From NCBI RefSeq assembly GCF_015221875.1, contig NZ_JACYGY010000002.1:1239573-1303572 (forward strand): 64,000 bases of DNA. Direction: 5' to 3'. Position 1 is the stretch's first letter. Each line of letters opens with the position of its first letter. The notes below the pieces were generated by a model. The model was not told where the DNA came from. It made no database searches and worked only from the letters and a program-made list of their open reading frames with translations. A program made the position numbers and the translations under genes. Shown here in pieces: positions 25,080 to 34,200 of this stretch. Source of the stretch: Dyadobacter subterraneus (lineage in GTDB: Bacteria; Bacteroidota; Bacteroidia; Cytophagales; Spirosomataceae).

Positions 25080-25601
25080 ATGTCCCCAACAACAAAGTGC
25101 GTTTTCCTTGATCGTGATGGTGTTCTGAATGAAGATCTGAGTGATTATTTGCATAAATTGGATGAACTCGTCATTCCAGCAGGCGTTCCGGAAGCTTTGA
25201 AAATGCTGAAAGAAGCTGGTTTTTTATTAATAGTAATTACCAATCAGGCTGGAATTGCCAAGGGAATGTATGGCGCAGAAGCAGTATATGCCATCCACGA
25301 GAAAATGCAGGAAGTTTCCGGAAATGCGCTGGACGACATTTATTTTGCACCTTCACATCCTGATTTCACAGGAAAATCACTTTCCCGCAAACCGGATTCT
25401 CTGATGCTTGAAAAAGCGATTGCCAAATATAATATTGATACAACCCAATCCTGGATGATCGGAGACCGGTCAAGAGATATGGAAGCCGGACATAAAGTCG
25501 GCTTAAAGACAATTCATGTGATTCCAGAAAATGAAACTTCAGCAGGAGATTTCACCGCTGTCAGTTTATTTGAAGCGGCAAAGATTATTTTAGCTCAATA
25601 A
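25080..25601 (+). CDS. HAD-IIIA phosphatase, GmhB/HisB-N-like
   Basis: Cytosolic phosphatase of 173 aa. Motif I is FLDRDGVLNED with Asp11 nucleophile and Asp13, motif II is VITNQAGIAKGMYG, the Lys is in SLSRKPDSLML, and the acidic motif is WMIGDRSRDMEAG. This is the arrangement of D-glycero-D-manno-heptose-1,7-bisphosphate phosphatase, an LPS-heptose enzyme. The Cys/His zinc loop of classical GmhB is replaced by APSHPDFTGKSLSRKP with no Cys, so either a zinc-free GmhB or a phosphatase of other specificity is possible. Confidence 0.8.
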   Translation: MSPTTKCVFLDRDGVLNEDLSDYLHKLDELVIPAGVPEALKMLKEAGFLLIVITNQAGIAKGMYGAEAVYAIHEKMQEVSGNALDDIYFAPSHPDFTGKSLSRKPDSLMLEKAIAKYNIDTTQSWMIGDRSRDMEAGHKVGLKTIHVIPENETSAGDFTAVSLFEAAKIILAQ

Positions 25602-25604
25602 ATA

Positions 25605-25736
25605 CTAAGCGCGTACTTTAATCGGCTGTTTCTGAACTTTCACAGCAGATCCGTATGCCGGGCACTGATGTTTTGTGCATGAAGATGCAAAACCAATTGT
25701 GCCGCAAATTGCCAAAAGAAAGAATACCTTTTTCAT
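25605..25736 (-). CDS. 43-aa small lipoprotein
   Basis: Short gene below usual length limits. MKKVFFLLAICG opens a clear signal peptide; a lipobox-like FASSC with Cys20 is followed by TKHQCPAYGS and a basic tail ending QKQPIKVRA. The mature peptide would be about 24 residues on a lipid anchor with one extra Cys (residue 25). It is convergent with the HAD gene, whose stop lies 3 nt beyond its own. Function is unknown. Confidence 0.7.
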   Translation of the reverse strand: MKKVFFLLAICGTIGFASSCTKHQCPAYGSAVKVQKQPIKVRA

Positions 25737-25782
25737 ATAAATTTTTTAGAGTAGTATTATAACGTCAGGTTTTTAAACTTAT

Positions 25783-25825
25783 TTCTTTGAATGAGTTCGT
25801 AAAAGTAACGAACTCATTCAAAGAA
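25783..25825 (-). terminator. 18-bp hairpin after speA
   Basis: Perfect arms 25783-25800 (TTCTTTGAATGAGTTCGT) and 25808-25825 with a 7-nt loop. It lies 15 nt downstream of the minus-strand speA stop. Confidence 0.85.
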
Positions 25826-25839
25826 CGTTATATATTTCG

Positions 25840-27312
25840 TCAAATTTTTGTTTCAACCAGCTCTTCTTCGGTTTCAGAAGGAACTTCATCTTTAATTACA
25901 GGCGTAATAAAAGACTCATCTTTGAAACCCAGAATTTTCAGCATTGAATCGCTGTCCTGCTCTTCCGCAAAAACTTTGGTAACAATTTTACCTTCTTCAT
26001 CACGGTCGATCAAAACATGTTTTGGAGCCGGAATCAGACAGTGCTGAATTCCACCATAACCGCCCAGAGATTCCTGGTAAGCGCCTGTATGGAAAAATCC
26101 AATGTATTGTTTTTCGGCCTCTTCCTCAAAAATCGGCATGTACAAATCCGCGCTGTGCATTTCACTGTTATAGAAATCCTGCGAATCGCAAGTCAGACCG
26201 CCGAGGTTAACTTTTTGGTATGGACTATCCCAGTTATTGATCGGAAGCATGATATATTTCTGGTTCATACCCCATGAATCAGGAAGCTGTGTGATAAATG
26301 ATCCGTTGATCATATACCAAAGTTCCTTATCGTTTTGCAGTTTTTTGTCAATGATCTCGTAAATCACCGCACCACTTTCTCCAACTGTATAACTTCCGAA
26401 TTCTGTAAAAATATGCGGAACAGGAACATTATTCTTGTTACAGATCCACTGGATATTTTCAATGATCTCGTCAATCATTTGCTGGTAATCGTAGCCTGAT
26501 TGCAAAGAAGTCTGGATTGGAAGCCCGCCTCCGATATCGATAGAATCCAGTTCAGGACAAATCTTCTGCATTTCGCAGTATTTGAACATGAATCGTGTCA
26601 ATTCACTCCAGTAATACGCACTATCTTTAATTCCGGTATTAATAAAGAAGTGTAGCATTTTAAGTTTAAAACGAGGATTTGACTCGATTTTATCCTTATA
26701 TAATTGCTGCACATCGTTATAACGAATTCCCAGACGTGAGGTATAAAACGCAAAATTAGGCTCTTCATCCGTTGCGATACGCATTGCAAAATTTACGGTA
26801 TCAGCCGTAACCTGCTGCTCGTAAGATTCAATTTCTTTAAGATTATCCAGAATTGGAATAACATTGAAACCTTCGTTGATAAGCTCACTTAAATATTGTG
26901 TATAAAGTGGCCTTTTATAGCCGTTTGCAAGAATGTAAGTAGACTTGCTGATTTTGCCGCGGCGGTATAGTTCCCGGATAATCGGAATATCAAAAGACGA
27001 TGAAGTTTCAAGATGTATATTATGTTTCAGCGCCTCTTCCAGCACAAAACTAAAATGCGAAGATTTGGTACAATAACAATAAGTATAAGTTCCCTTATAA
27101 TTATGTCGCTTAAATGCGTTTTTGAAAAACATATTCGCATTGCCAATATGTTCACCGATTTTGGGCAGATAATTAAGTTTCAAAGGCGTACCATGTTCCT
27201 TGATGATGTCCATCAGTGGTACATTGTTGAACAGCAATTCATTTTTGTCAACGTTAAATTCCATCGTTGGGAACTCGAACGTTTGCTGAATCAGGTCAAT
27301 GTAGCTTTTCAT
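25840..27312 (-). CDS. speA: arginine decarboxylase (PLP, alanine-racemase fold)
   Basis: Cytosolic PLP enzyme that converts arginine to agmatine for polyamine synthesis. The 490-aa protein is of the short Bacteroidota SpeA type, not the roughly 630-aa E. coli form. The PLP-lysine segment is CYCTKSSHFSFVLEEAL, the phosphate-binding segment is DIGGGLPIQTS, and the C-terminal active-site segments are FTEFGSYTVGESGA and FFHTGAYQESLGGYGG. The start ATG follows directly on the TAA of a 23-codon ORF in the same frame (27313-27384), a possible leader peptide. Confidence 0.9.
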   Translation of the reverse strand: MKSYIDLIQQTFEFPTMEFNVDKNELLFNNVPLMDIIKEHGTPLKLNYLPKIGEHIGNANMFFKNAFKRHNYKGTYTYCYCTKSSHFSFVLEEALKHNIHLETSSSFDIPIIRELYRRGKISKSTYILANGYKRPLYTQYLSELINEGFNVIPILDNLKEIESYEQQVTADTVNFAMRIATDEEPNFAFYTSRLGIRYNDVQQLYKDKIESNPRFKLKMLHFFINTGIKDSAYYWSELTRFMFKYCEMQKICPELDSIDIGGGLPIQTSLQSGYDYQQMIDEIIENIQWICNKNNVPVPHIFTEFGSYTVGESGAVIYEIIDKKLQNDKELWYMINGSFITQLPDSWGMNQKYIMLPINNWDSPYQKVNLGGLTCDSQDFYNSEMHSADLYMPIFEEEAEKQYIGFFHTGAYQESLGGYGGIQHCLIPAPKHVLIDRDEEGKIVTKVFAEEQDSDSMLKILGFKDESFITPVIKDEVPSETEEELVETKI

Positions 27313-27384
27313 TTATTTGTTTTCGCGGATAGCAATTAGTGGATTTGAATAAATAATTGAACTTTGTTTTGTTTTCTCTCTCAT
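27313..27384 (-). CDS. candidate 23-aa leader peptide of speA
   Basis: ATG 27384 opens a 23-codon frame (MREKTKQSS... to ...AIRENK) whose TAA abuts the speA ATG in the same frame, so ribosomes ending here would be placed exactly on the speA start. The peptide is Arg/Lys-rich, with AGA or CGC arginine codons near both ends. A short ORF can arise by chance in AT-rich DNA; the exact TAAATG junction is the only positive evidence. A TTG at 27405 would extend it by 7 codons. Confidence 0.35.
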   Translation of the reverse strand: MREKTKQSSIIYSNPLIAIRENK

Positions 27385-27936
27385 TCTTTCGGGCTCTCTC
27401 TTCAACGTTCAGATCACTATTTCTAATACTCCTTCTGCTTAAAAGAAAAGACCCGAAATTTGGGCAGAATATGTATTATTTCCAAACATCATTTGACTTT
27501 AAAACATTCCGCGCAGTTACTTTATCATCAATATTTTAAAGTTCATACTGCAAATCGCCCATTTGGTACTTTTCTGATAGTTTCTTTTTGCACTCCTCAT
27601 TTACTTTGAAGCATGATTAAAATCAATAAAAGAACATTTGCCTCGTGTGTCCTGATTATAATCTTATTTATTAAAGATTATTAAATATAAGTTTATTGCA
27701 ATTTGCCGATAATAAGAAATAGTGTCAAAAACGCTTCTAAAATTACCATACGATGTCGGTGTTTGCGACCCCAAAGTTATCGATCATAGTTAACAATTTG
27801 GGAACCAGTAGATTAATAAATCATTAAATATATCTTAATTATATTATAAGAGAAAAAAGCATTAAAGTGACAGAAAACTTTAAACATTATTAAAGTTTTC
27901 ATAGTTTTTATCATCGGAAAATTTCAACTTTGTCCT
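27385..27936. other. long AT-rich gap between speA and tetR
   Basis: About 550 bp without a supported gene. On the minus strand a TAnnTTTG box (TAACTTTG, 27772-27779) could serve speA with a long leader of about 450 nt. The purine-rich stretch just upstream of the leader ORF (27385-27400 read on the minus strand) may act as a ribosome-loading site. I see no riboswitch I recognise. Confidence 0.4.
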
Positions 27937-28560
27937 GTGAAAGAACGAATTATAAAAGAAGCATTCAAACTCTTTTGGCGCTACGGCATCAAAAGCGTAA
28001 CGATGGACGATATCGCGAAGGATCTCGGTATTTCCAAACGGACTATTTATCAGCATTTCCCTGACAAGGAAGCAATTGTGATATTGGTAATAGAGCAGGA
28101 GCTGGAAAGTCAGAAGTGCCAGATGGATAAAATGGATGAAGATAAACTGAATCCAGTCGCACAAATGATCCTGGGAGCGGATTACATGCGGATTTCTCTG
28201 GCGCATATGAATCCGGTAGTTTTCCATGATTTAAAAAAATATCATCCGCTGGCCTGGGACTTATTCCATCAGTACAAGCATGAGTATATTATAAAAGGTA
28301 TACGGGAAAATCTGAGTGAAGGAGTTAAAACCGGACTTTACAGGAAAGAAATAGATATTGATATTTTGTCAGTACTACGGATGGAGCAGATATTAATGGC
28401 GATGGATCCGTCAATTTATCCGGCAGATAAATTCAATATGATGAATGTTCAGATGGAATTTGTGTACCATTTCTTACACGGAATTCTGACTGAAAAAGGA
28501 TTGGAATACTATACTAAATATAAAGAAGAATCAGCAACATCTATTACCCATGAAAAATAA
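27937..28560 (+). CDS. TetR-family regulator of the efflux operon
   Basis: DNA-binding repressor of 207 aa that starts with GTG. The N-terminal helix-turn-helix reads FWRYGIKSVTMDDIAKDLG and SKRTIYQHFPDKEAI; the C-terminal ligand domain is not diagnostic. It overlaps the next gene (TolC-like) by 11 nt, so it heads the four-gene efflux operon and probably represses it. CAACTTTG (27925-27932, one mismatch from a -7 box) ends 4 nt before the GTG, the same geometry as at hemE, suggesting a leaderless start. Confidence 0.9.
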   Translation: MKERIIKEAFKLFWRYGIKSVTMDDIAKDLGISKRTIYQHFPDKEAIVILVIEQELESQKCQMDKMDEDKLNPVAQMILGADYMRISLAHMNPVVFHDLKKYHPLAWDLFHQYKHEYIIKGIRENLSEGVKTGLYRKEIDIDILSVLRMEQILMAMDPSIYPADKFNMMNVQMEFVYHFLHGILTEKGLEYYTKYKEESATSITHEK

Positions 28561-29914
28561 TCGATTGATTCGCGATGGGGTTTTAACACTCGCGATATTT
28601 TTAAGTCTCATCTCTGTGAAAGCGCAGGAGGCGAGTTTTACGGTCAAGGAGGCCGTAGACTATGCCATCAAGCACAACCTGAATGTGAAAAGCTCGCAAC
28701 TGGACGCCATTTCGGCAGAAGCCAGGATTGGTGAAGTTCGTGGTTCAGGTTTACCTCAGGTCGCTGCCAATTTCAATTTAAGCGATAACGTCATTATCCA
28801 GCGCGTTTTCCTTCCCGCCAACTTTGCCGACCCGAATGCTTCTCCGGATGCAGCACCGGTTGCCGTTCAGTTTGGGGTGAAATATTCAGGAAGTGCATCG
28901 GCAACGTTGAACCAGTTGATTTTCAGTGGTTCTTATTTTATTGGTTTACGTGCAGCAGCTACTTATCGAGAACTGGCGAGCAAGAATGTTACGCAATCCA
29001 AAGTTACGGTGGCAGAAAATGTTACCAAGGCTTATTATTCTGCTCAGGTTTCGGAAGAACGTGCCAAAGTTCTTGACTTGAATATCAGTCGCGTGGATTC
29101 ATTGAGAGCTGAAACAAAAAAGATGAATGAAAGCGGATTTGTTGAATTGCTTGACGTGACACGTCTGGAAGTTCAGATCAATAATCTTGTAACGGAACGT
29201 CAGAAAGTTCAGAATTTGATCGAGTTGAGTTATACACTTTTGAAATATCAAATGGGTATGTCGCTTGATGAGAAAATTACACTAACGGACAAAGTTGACG
29301 ACCTGAATATCGAATCATTAAGATCAGATTTCTCTGATTATAAAGTGAATTACAACAGCCGGATCGAATATTCTGTATTGGATACCCAGCAAAAACTGGC
29401 CGGACTTGATCTGAAAAATATCCGTGCAGGTTATTTACCAAGTCTTTCCGCTTCCTTTGGATATGGTCATAACAATGGTAGAAATACCATTCCAGATTTA
29501 TTCGGCACAAAATGGTTTAACAATTCGATCCTGGCCATCAATCTGAACATTCCAATCTTTGACGGTTTTGTCAAAAAGTACCAGGTTGAACAGAAAAAAG
29601 TTGCGTTGGATAAAGTTAAGCTCAACCAGAAACTTCTGGAACAAACGATCGATATGCAATCCAAACAAGCTGCGATCAACATAAAAAATGCCTTTGCAAC
29701 TCTGGAAACACAAACAAGAAATGTTGATCTGGCCAAGGAAGTAGTTCGGGTTTCTAAAATCAAATACAAAGAAGGCGTCGGTTCTAACATTGAGGTTATC
29801 AACGCAGAATCTGCCTACAAAGAAGCACAAACGAATTATTTCTCTGCGCTTTATGATATGCTTATCGCAAAAGTTGATTTGAGCAAAGCGAAAGGAGAGC
29901 TTTATAATGATTAA
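28550..29914 (+). CDS. TolC-family outer-membrane efflux protein
   Basis: Outer-membrane channel of 454 aa with a signal peptide (to about VKAQ). Two long helical repeats of the OEP type are evident: FTVKEAVDYAIKHNLNVKSS at the start, and AKEVVRVSKIKYKEGVGSNI then EVINAESAYKEAQTNYF near the end. It completes a tripartite pump with the following adaptor and RND genes. Start ATG 28550 overlaps tetR. Confidence 0.94.
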   Translation: MKNNRLIRDGVLTLAIFLSLISVKAQEASFTVKEAVDYAIKHNLNVKSSQLDAISAEARIGEVRGSGLPQVAANFNLSDNVIIQRVFLPANFADPNASPDAAPVAVQFGVKYSGSASATLNQLIFSGSYFIGLRAAATYRELASKNVTQSKVTVAENVTKAYYSAQVSEERAKVLDLNISRVDSLRAETKKMNESGFVELLDVTRLEVQINNLVTERQKVQNLIELSYTLLKYQMGMSLDEKITLTDKVDDLNIESLRSDFSDYKVNYNSRIEYSVLDTQQKLAGLDLKNIRAGYLPSLSASFGYGHNNGRNTIPDLFGTKWFNNSILAINLNIPIFDGFVKKYQVEQKKVALDKVKLNQKLLEQTIDMQSKQAAINIKNAFATLETQTRNVDLAKEVVRVSKIKYKEGVGSNIEVINAESAYKEAQTNYFSALYDMLIAKVDLSKAKGELYND

Positions 29915-29917
29915 TGG

Positions 29918-30032
29918 TTAAGGGTTAATTGTTAATGACGGCTCATTGTTGAGCCAAGCCTTACTAATAATTAACCAACTCTAATTAACCATTAACACTT
30001 AACCGCACCGGCGGCCCGGCATTAACAATTAA
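29918..30032. repeat. nested inverted repeats between tolC-like and adaptor genes
   Basis: TTAATTGTTAATG (29925-29937) pairs with CATTAACAATTAA (30020-30032). Inside are the hairpin GGCTCA-ttgt-TGAGCC (29940-29955) and a segment AATTAACCATTAACACTTAA that matches the complement of the left flank. It is an intergenic repeat inside the efflux operon, which may tune expression between the genes. Confidence 0.6.
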
Positions 30033-30054
30033 ATAACGGACACTTACCTATATC

Positions 30055-31188
30055 ATGAAAAAGAATATTTTATCAATCGCAATCGCTGCTGCTTTGCTGG
30101 CTTCTTGCTCAGGAGAGAAAAAGGAAGGATTGGCTGGAAAAAAGGAAGAGCTGACCAAGCTTAAATCAGAACAAAGCGAAACTGAGAAAAAAATAAAAGC
30201 ACTTGAATCGGAGATAGCGAAGCTCGACACGACCAAAAGAGCTGAAACCAATATAAAAGTCGTTACCGTAAAACCGCTTGAAGTGGGTACGCTAAGTCAT
30301 TATGTTGAATTGCAGGGTTCAATTGATGCAAAAAACAGTGTGATGGTAACGCCGAAATCCGGTGGTGTGATCACGGCTGTTTATGTACGTGAAGGCGATC
30401 AGGTGAAAGCGGGTAGTGCGATGGCCAAAGTGGACGACAGCATTTTGCGTGAAAGCATTGAAGAAGTGAAAACGCAGCTGACGCTGGCGAACACCATTTA
30501 CACCAAACAGAAAAATCTTTGGGACCAGAAAATCGGTACCGAAGTACAGTTTTTACAAGCTGAAAATAACAAGCAAGGTTTGGAAAGAAAACTTTCTACA
30601 TTAAATACGCAGCTTTCTCAATCCAGAGTTTCCGCGCCGATTTCAGGCGTTGTGGATCAGGTGAATGTAAAAGTGGGTGAAACTGCGGCTCCGGGCGTTG
30701 GTCTTTTCCGGGTTGTTAATCTGGGGAATCTGAAAGTTACGGCCAAGGTTTCGGATACATATGCTGCGAGTGTTAAACGCGGTGACGAAATTCTGATCAG
30801 TTTTCCTGATTTGAATAAAGATTACAAGGCAAAAGTTTCTTTCGTTGGAACAACGGTTGATCCATTGAGCCGCACTTTTGTGATTGAAGCAAATCTTCCT
30901 TCCAGTCCTGCTTTGAAACCAAACATGACGGCGAAAGTCCAGATTAACGATGCAACCAAGAAAAATGCTTTGATCGTTGACCAGAACATTATTCAGGGAA
31001 CTGAAAAAGGACAGGTTGTTTATGTTGCTGTAAATGAAGGCGGCAAGAAAAAAGCGAAATCGAAAATTGTGAAAACAGGTTTGATTTACAACGGAAAAAT
31101 TGAAATAACGGAAGGCTTACAGGCAGGAGACGAAATTATCACGACCGGATACCAGGAGGTTTCGGACGGACAAACGATTTCGTACTAA
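30055..31188 (+). CDS. RND efflux adaptor (membrane fusion lipoprotein)
   Basis: Periplasmic adaptor of 377 aa anchored by a lipid: lipobox LLASC at residues 14-18. A charged coiled coil (about residues 25-65) precedes the usual lipoyl/barrel-sandwich domain (VMVTPKSGGVITAVYVREGD and the returning SRVSAPISGVVDQVNVKVGE), a hairpin helix pair and the beta-barrel (ITTGYQEVSDG at the end). It links the TolC-like channel to the RND pump 24 nt downstream. Substrate is unknown. Confidence 0.93.
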   Translation: MKKNILSIAIAAALLASCSGEKKEGLAGKKEELTKLKSEQSETEKKIKALESEIAKLDTTKRAETNIKVVTVKPLEVGTLSHYVELQGSIDAKNSVMVTPKSGGVITAVYVREGDQVKAGSAMAKVDDSILRESIEEVKTQLTLANTIYTKQKNLWDQKIGTEVQFLQAENNKQGLERKLSTLNTQLSQSRVSAPISGVVDQVNVKVGETAAPGVGLFRVVNLGNLKVTAKVSDTYAASVKRGDEILISFPDLNKDYKAKVSFVGTTVDPLSRTFVIEANLPSSPALKPNMTAKVQINDATKKNALIVDQNIIQGTEKGQVVYVAVNEGGKKKAKSKIVKTGLIYNGKIEITEGLQAGDEIITTGYQEVSDGQTISY

Positions 31189-31212
31189 CATTCACTTTCA
31201 GCTAGCATACCC

Positions 31213-34200
31213 ATGAAATTTGAAGATCATAAAACCCTTAGTTTTACCAACTGGTGCGTAGAGAATCGGACGACGATTTACATCTTTACGGTTATCATCA
31301 CGCTGGCGGGCTTCGTGGTATACAACAACCTGCCGAAAGAGCAGTTTCCGGATATCAAAATACCGCAGATCTATATCAACACGGTCTATTTTGGTACCGC
31401 TCCCGCCGATGTGGAGAACACGATTAACAAACCCATTGAAAAGCAGTTGAAGTCGATCAATGGTGTAAAACATATCAAGTCAAACGCTTTGCAGGACGTT
31501 TCGGTAATTCTGGTGGAATTTACGCCGGATGTTGAAGTGTCGGATGCTTTGCAGCGCGTCCGTGATGCGATTGATAAAGCCAAACAGGACTTACCTCAGG
31601 AACTGGATTCCGGTCCGACGGCACAGGATGTGAACTTTTCGGAATTCCCGATCATGAACATTAACCTGGCCGGTAATTATTCGCTGAAACAATTGAAAGA
31701 ATATGCGGAAGATATGCAGGATGCGATTGAAGCGATGCCTGAAATCAGCCGTGTAGATATCGTCGGTGCGCTGAACCGTGAAATTCAGATTAACCTGGAT
31801 TTGCCTCGTATGCAATCGACCGGTCTGACTTTTACGGATATTCAGACAGCCGTTCAAAGTGAAAACATTAACGTTTCTGGTGGTGATTTGAAAGTTGGAA
31901 ATGTGCGTCGTACGCTTCGTGTAAAAGGAGAATTCCTTGACATGACTCAGCTTGCGAATCTGCGTATCCGTACCGGAACTGGCGCCGTTGTCCGTTTGGG
32001 TGATATCGCCGAAGTAACAGACAGTTTTGAAGAACAACTTGATTTTGCCCGTCTGGACAACAAATCCGTAATCACGCTGAACGTGATCAAAAGAGCCGGA
32101 TCTAACCTTGTAAAAGCGGCTGATGATATTGAAGTGATCATTGATAAAATGAAGGAATCCGAATTGCCGCAAGGACTGGATATCCGGATCACAGCTGATC
32201 AGTCGGAACGTACCCGTGCGGATTTGCATGAATTGATCAATACGGTTATCATCGGTTTCATCTTCGTGGTTTTGGTACTGATGTTCTTCATGGGTATCCG
32301 TGACGCGATTTTCATCGGACTTTCCGTACCACTTTCTGCACTCGTTGCCTTTGTATTAATGCCGGTGTTAGGCCCCGTGATCGGTACTTCTTTCACCTTG
32401 AACACAATCGTACTTTTTGCCTTCCTGCTGGGGATTGGTCTCGTGGTGGATGATGCGATTGTGGTGATTGAAAATACCCACCGTTTATTCAACAATCATA
32501 AAGACTGGACAATCCAGCAGGCTGTGAAAGCTGCTGCGGGTGAGGTTTTCGTGCCCGTACTTTCCGGTACGTTGACAACAATTGCACCGTTTTTCCCGCT
32601 TCTTTTCTGGCCGGGAATTGTCGGGGATTTTATGAAATTCCTGCCGCTGACGCTGATTTTGACGCTGATGTCATCACTTTTTGTAGCCTATGTGATCAAC
32701 CCGGTTTTTGCGGTAACGTTCATGGGTCGTCATGAAGATGAAAAAGAAAAACACGATACGAGCATTAAAGCGATCATGCGTCCGATGTTGATCTTGGCAG
32801 CGATGGCTTTGGTTGGTTATTTTGTTGACCGTGGTGTGGGTAACTTCTTTGTGATTATCCTCGTGCTTTTTGTTTTCAATCACTACATTCTGACTCCGAG
32901 AATTCTTGTTCCTTTCCAGGACAAATTACTTCCGGCACTCAAAAATAATTACAAAAAACTGATTACCTGGCTGATCAAAGGATACCGTCCTGTATTTGCG
33001 ATTATCTCGATGGTCGTGCTTTTGATTGCTACGTTTATCATTGTCGGTATTGCCAAGCCGGAAGTACAATTCTTCCCGAGCGGTGATCCGGATTATATTT
33101 ATGTGTACAACAAGCTGCCTTCGGGAACGGATGCACTTACGACGGATTCGATTACAAAAGTGATTGAAAAACGTGTTTTCTCAGTTTTGAAAACAGAAAA
33201 AGCGATGAATATCGTGAACTCCGTCATTTCCAACGTTGGTAAAAATGCCGGTGACCCGAATAACCCGGACCGTGCCGCTACGCCGCATAAGTCCAAAGTG
33301 ACGGTGGCTTTTGTGAAAAGTGAATCCCGTGACGGCCGCTCGACGCAGGAATTGCTGACCAAAGTACGTGATGCCGTAGCCGGAATTCCCGGAACTGAAA
33401 TTTCCGTAGAACGTGAAAGTACCGGCCCGCCTACCGGAAAGCCGATTTCGATTGAGATTTCGGGTGATGATTTTGAGGAATTGCAGGTATTGGAAAAAGA
33501 TCTTTTAAAACGTGTACAAAACTCCGGTATCGCGGGAATTGACCAGTTGAAATCCGATCTGGTAACGAACAAACCGGAAATCACGATTGATATTGACCGT
33601 GAAAAAGCACAGCGCGAAGGGATCAGTTCTTCGCAGATTGCACTGTCGATCCGTACGGCACTTTTCGGTCTGGAAGTTTCTAAATTCCGTGATGCGAAAG
33701 ATGAATATCCGATTATGGTCCGTTTGAAAAAGGACGACCGTCAGCAGATTGAAAAACTGTTGAGTCTGAACATTGTATACCGTGATATGAATTCCGGCGG
33801 CGCGCTTCGTCAGGTTCCGATTACGTCCGTAGCCAACATTTCCTACTCGACTACATTCAGTCAGATTAACCGGAAAGATCAGCAACGCATTGTAACGCTG
33901 AGCTCTGATGTATTGCCGGGATATAACGCCAATGATATTGTGGCCCAGATCCAGGAACTTGTAAATAACGTGAAAGTACCAAGCGGATATACCGTGAAAA
34001 TGGGTGGTGAACAGGAAGACCAGGCCGAATCCATGAACTTCCTGACCGGGGCATTTGGCGCAGCGATTTTGCTGATTTACCTGATCCTGGCTACACAATT
34101 CAACTCGGTTGTGAAACCGCTGATCATCTTCTTTACGATCGTGCTTTCGCTGATCGGGGTATTGCTTGGTTTTGTGATTTTTGATAAAACATTCTCTGTG

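Noticed and set aside
27613..27684. 23-aa hydrophobic frame upstream of tetR
   Set aside because: It looks like a chance AT-rich frame; no partner, promoter or conservation evidence.
31591..34098. Long minus-strand open frames under the RND gene
   Set aside because: Shadows of a GC-richer real gene; no family features.
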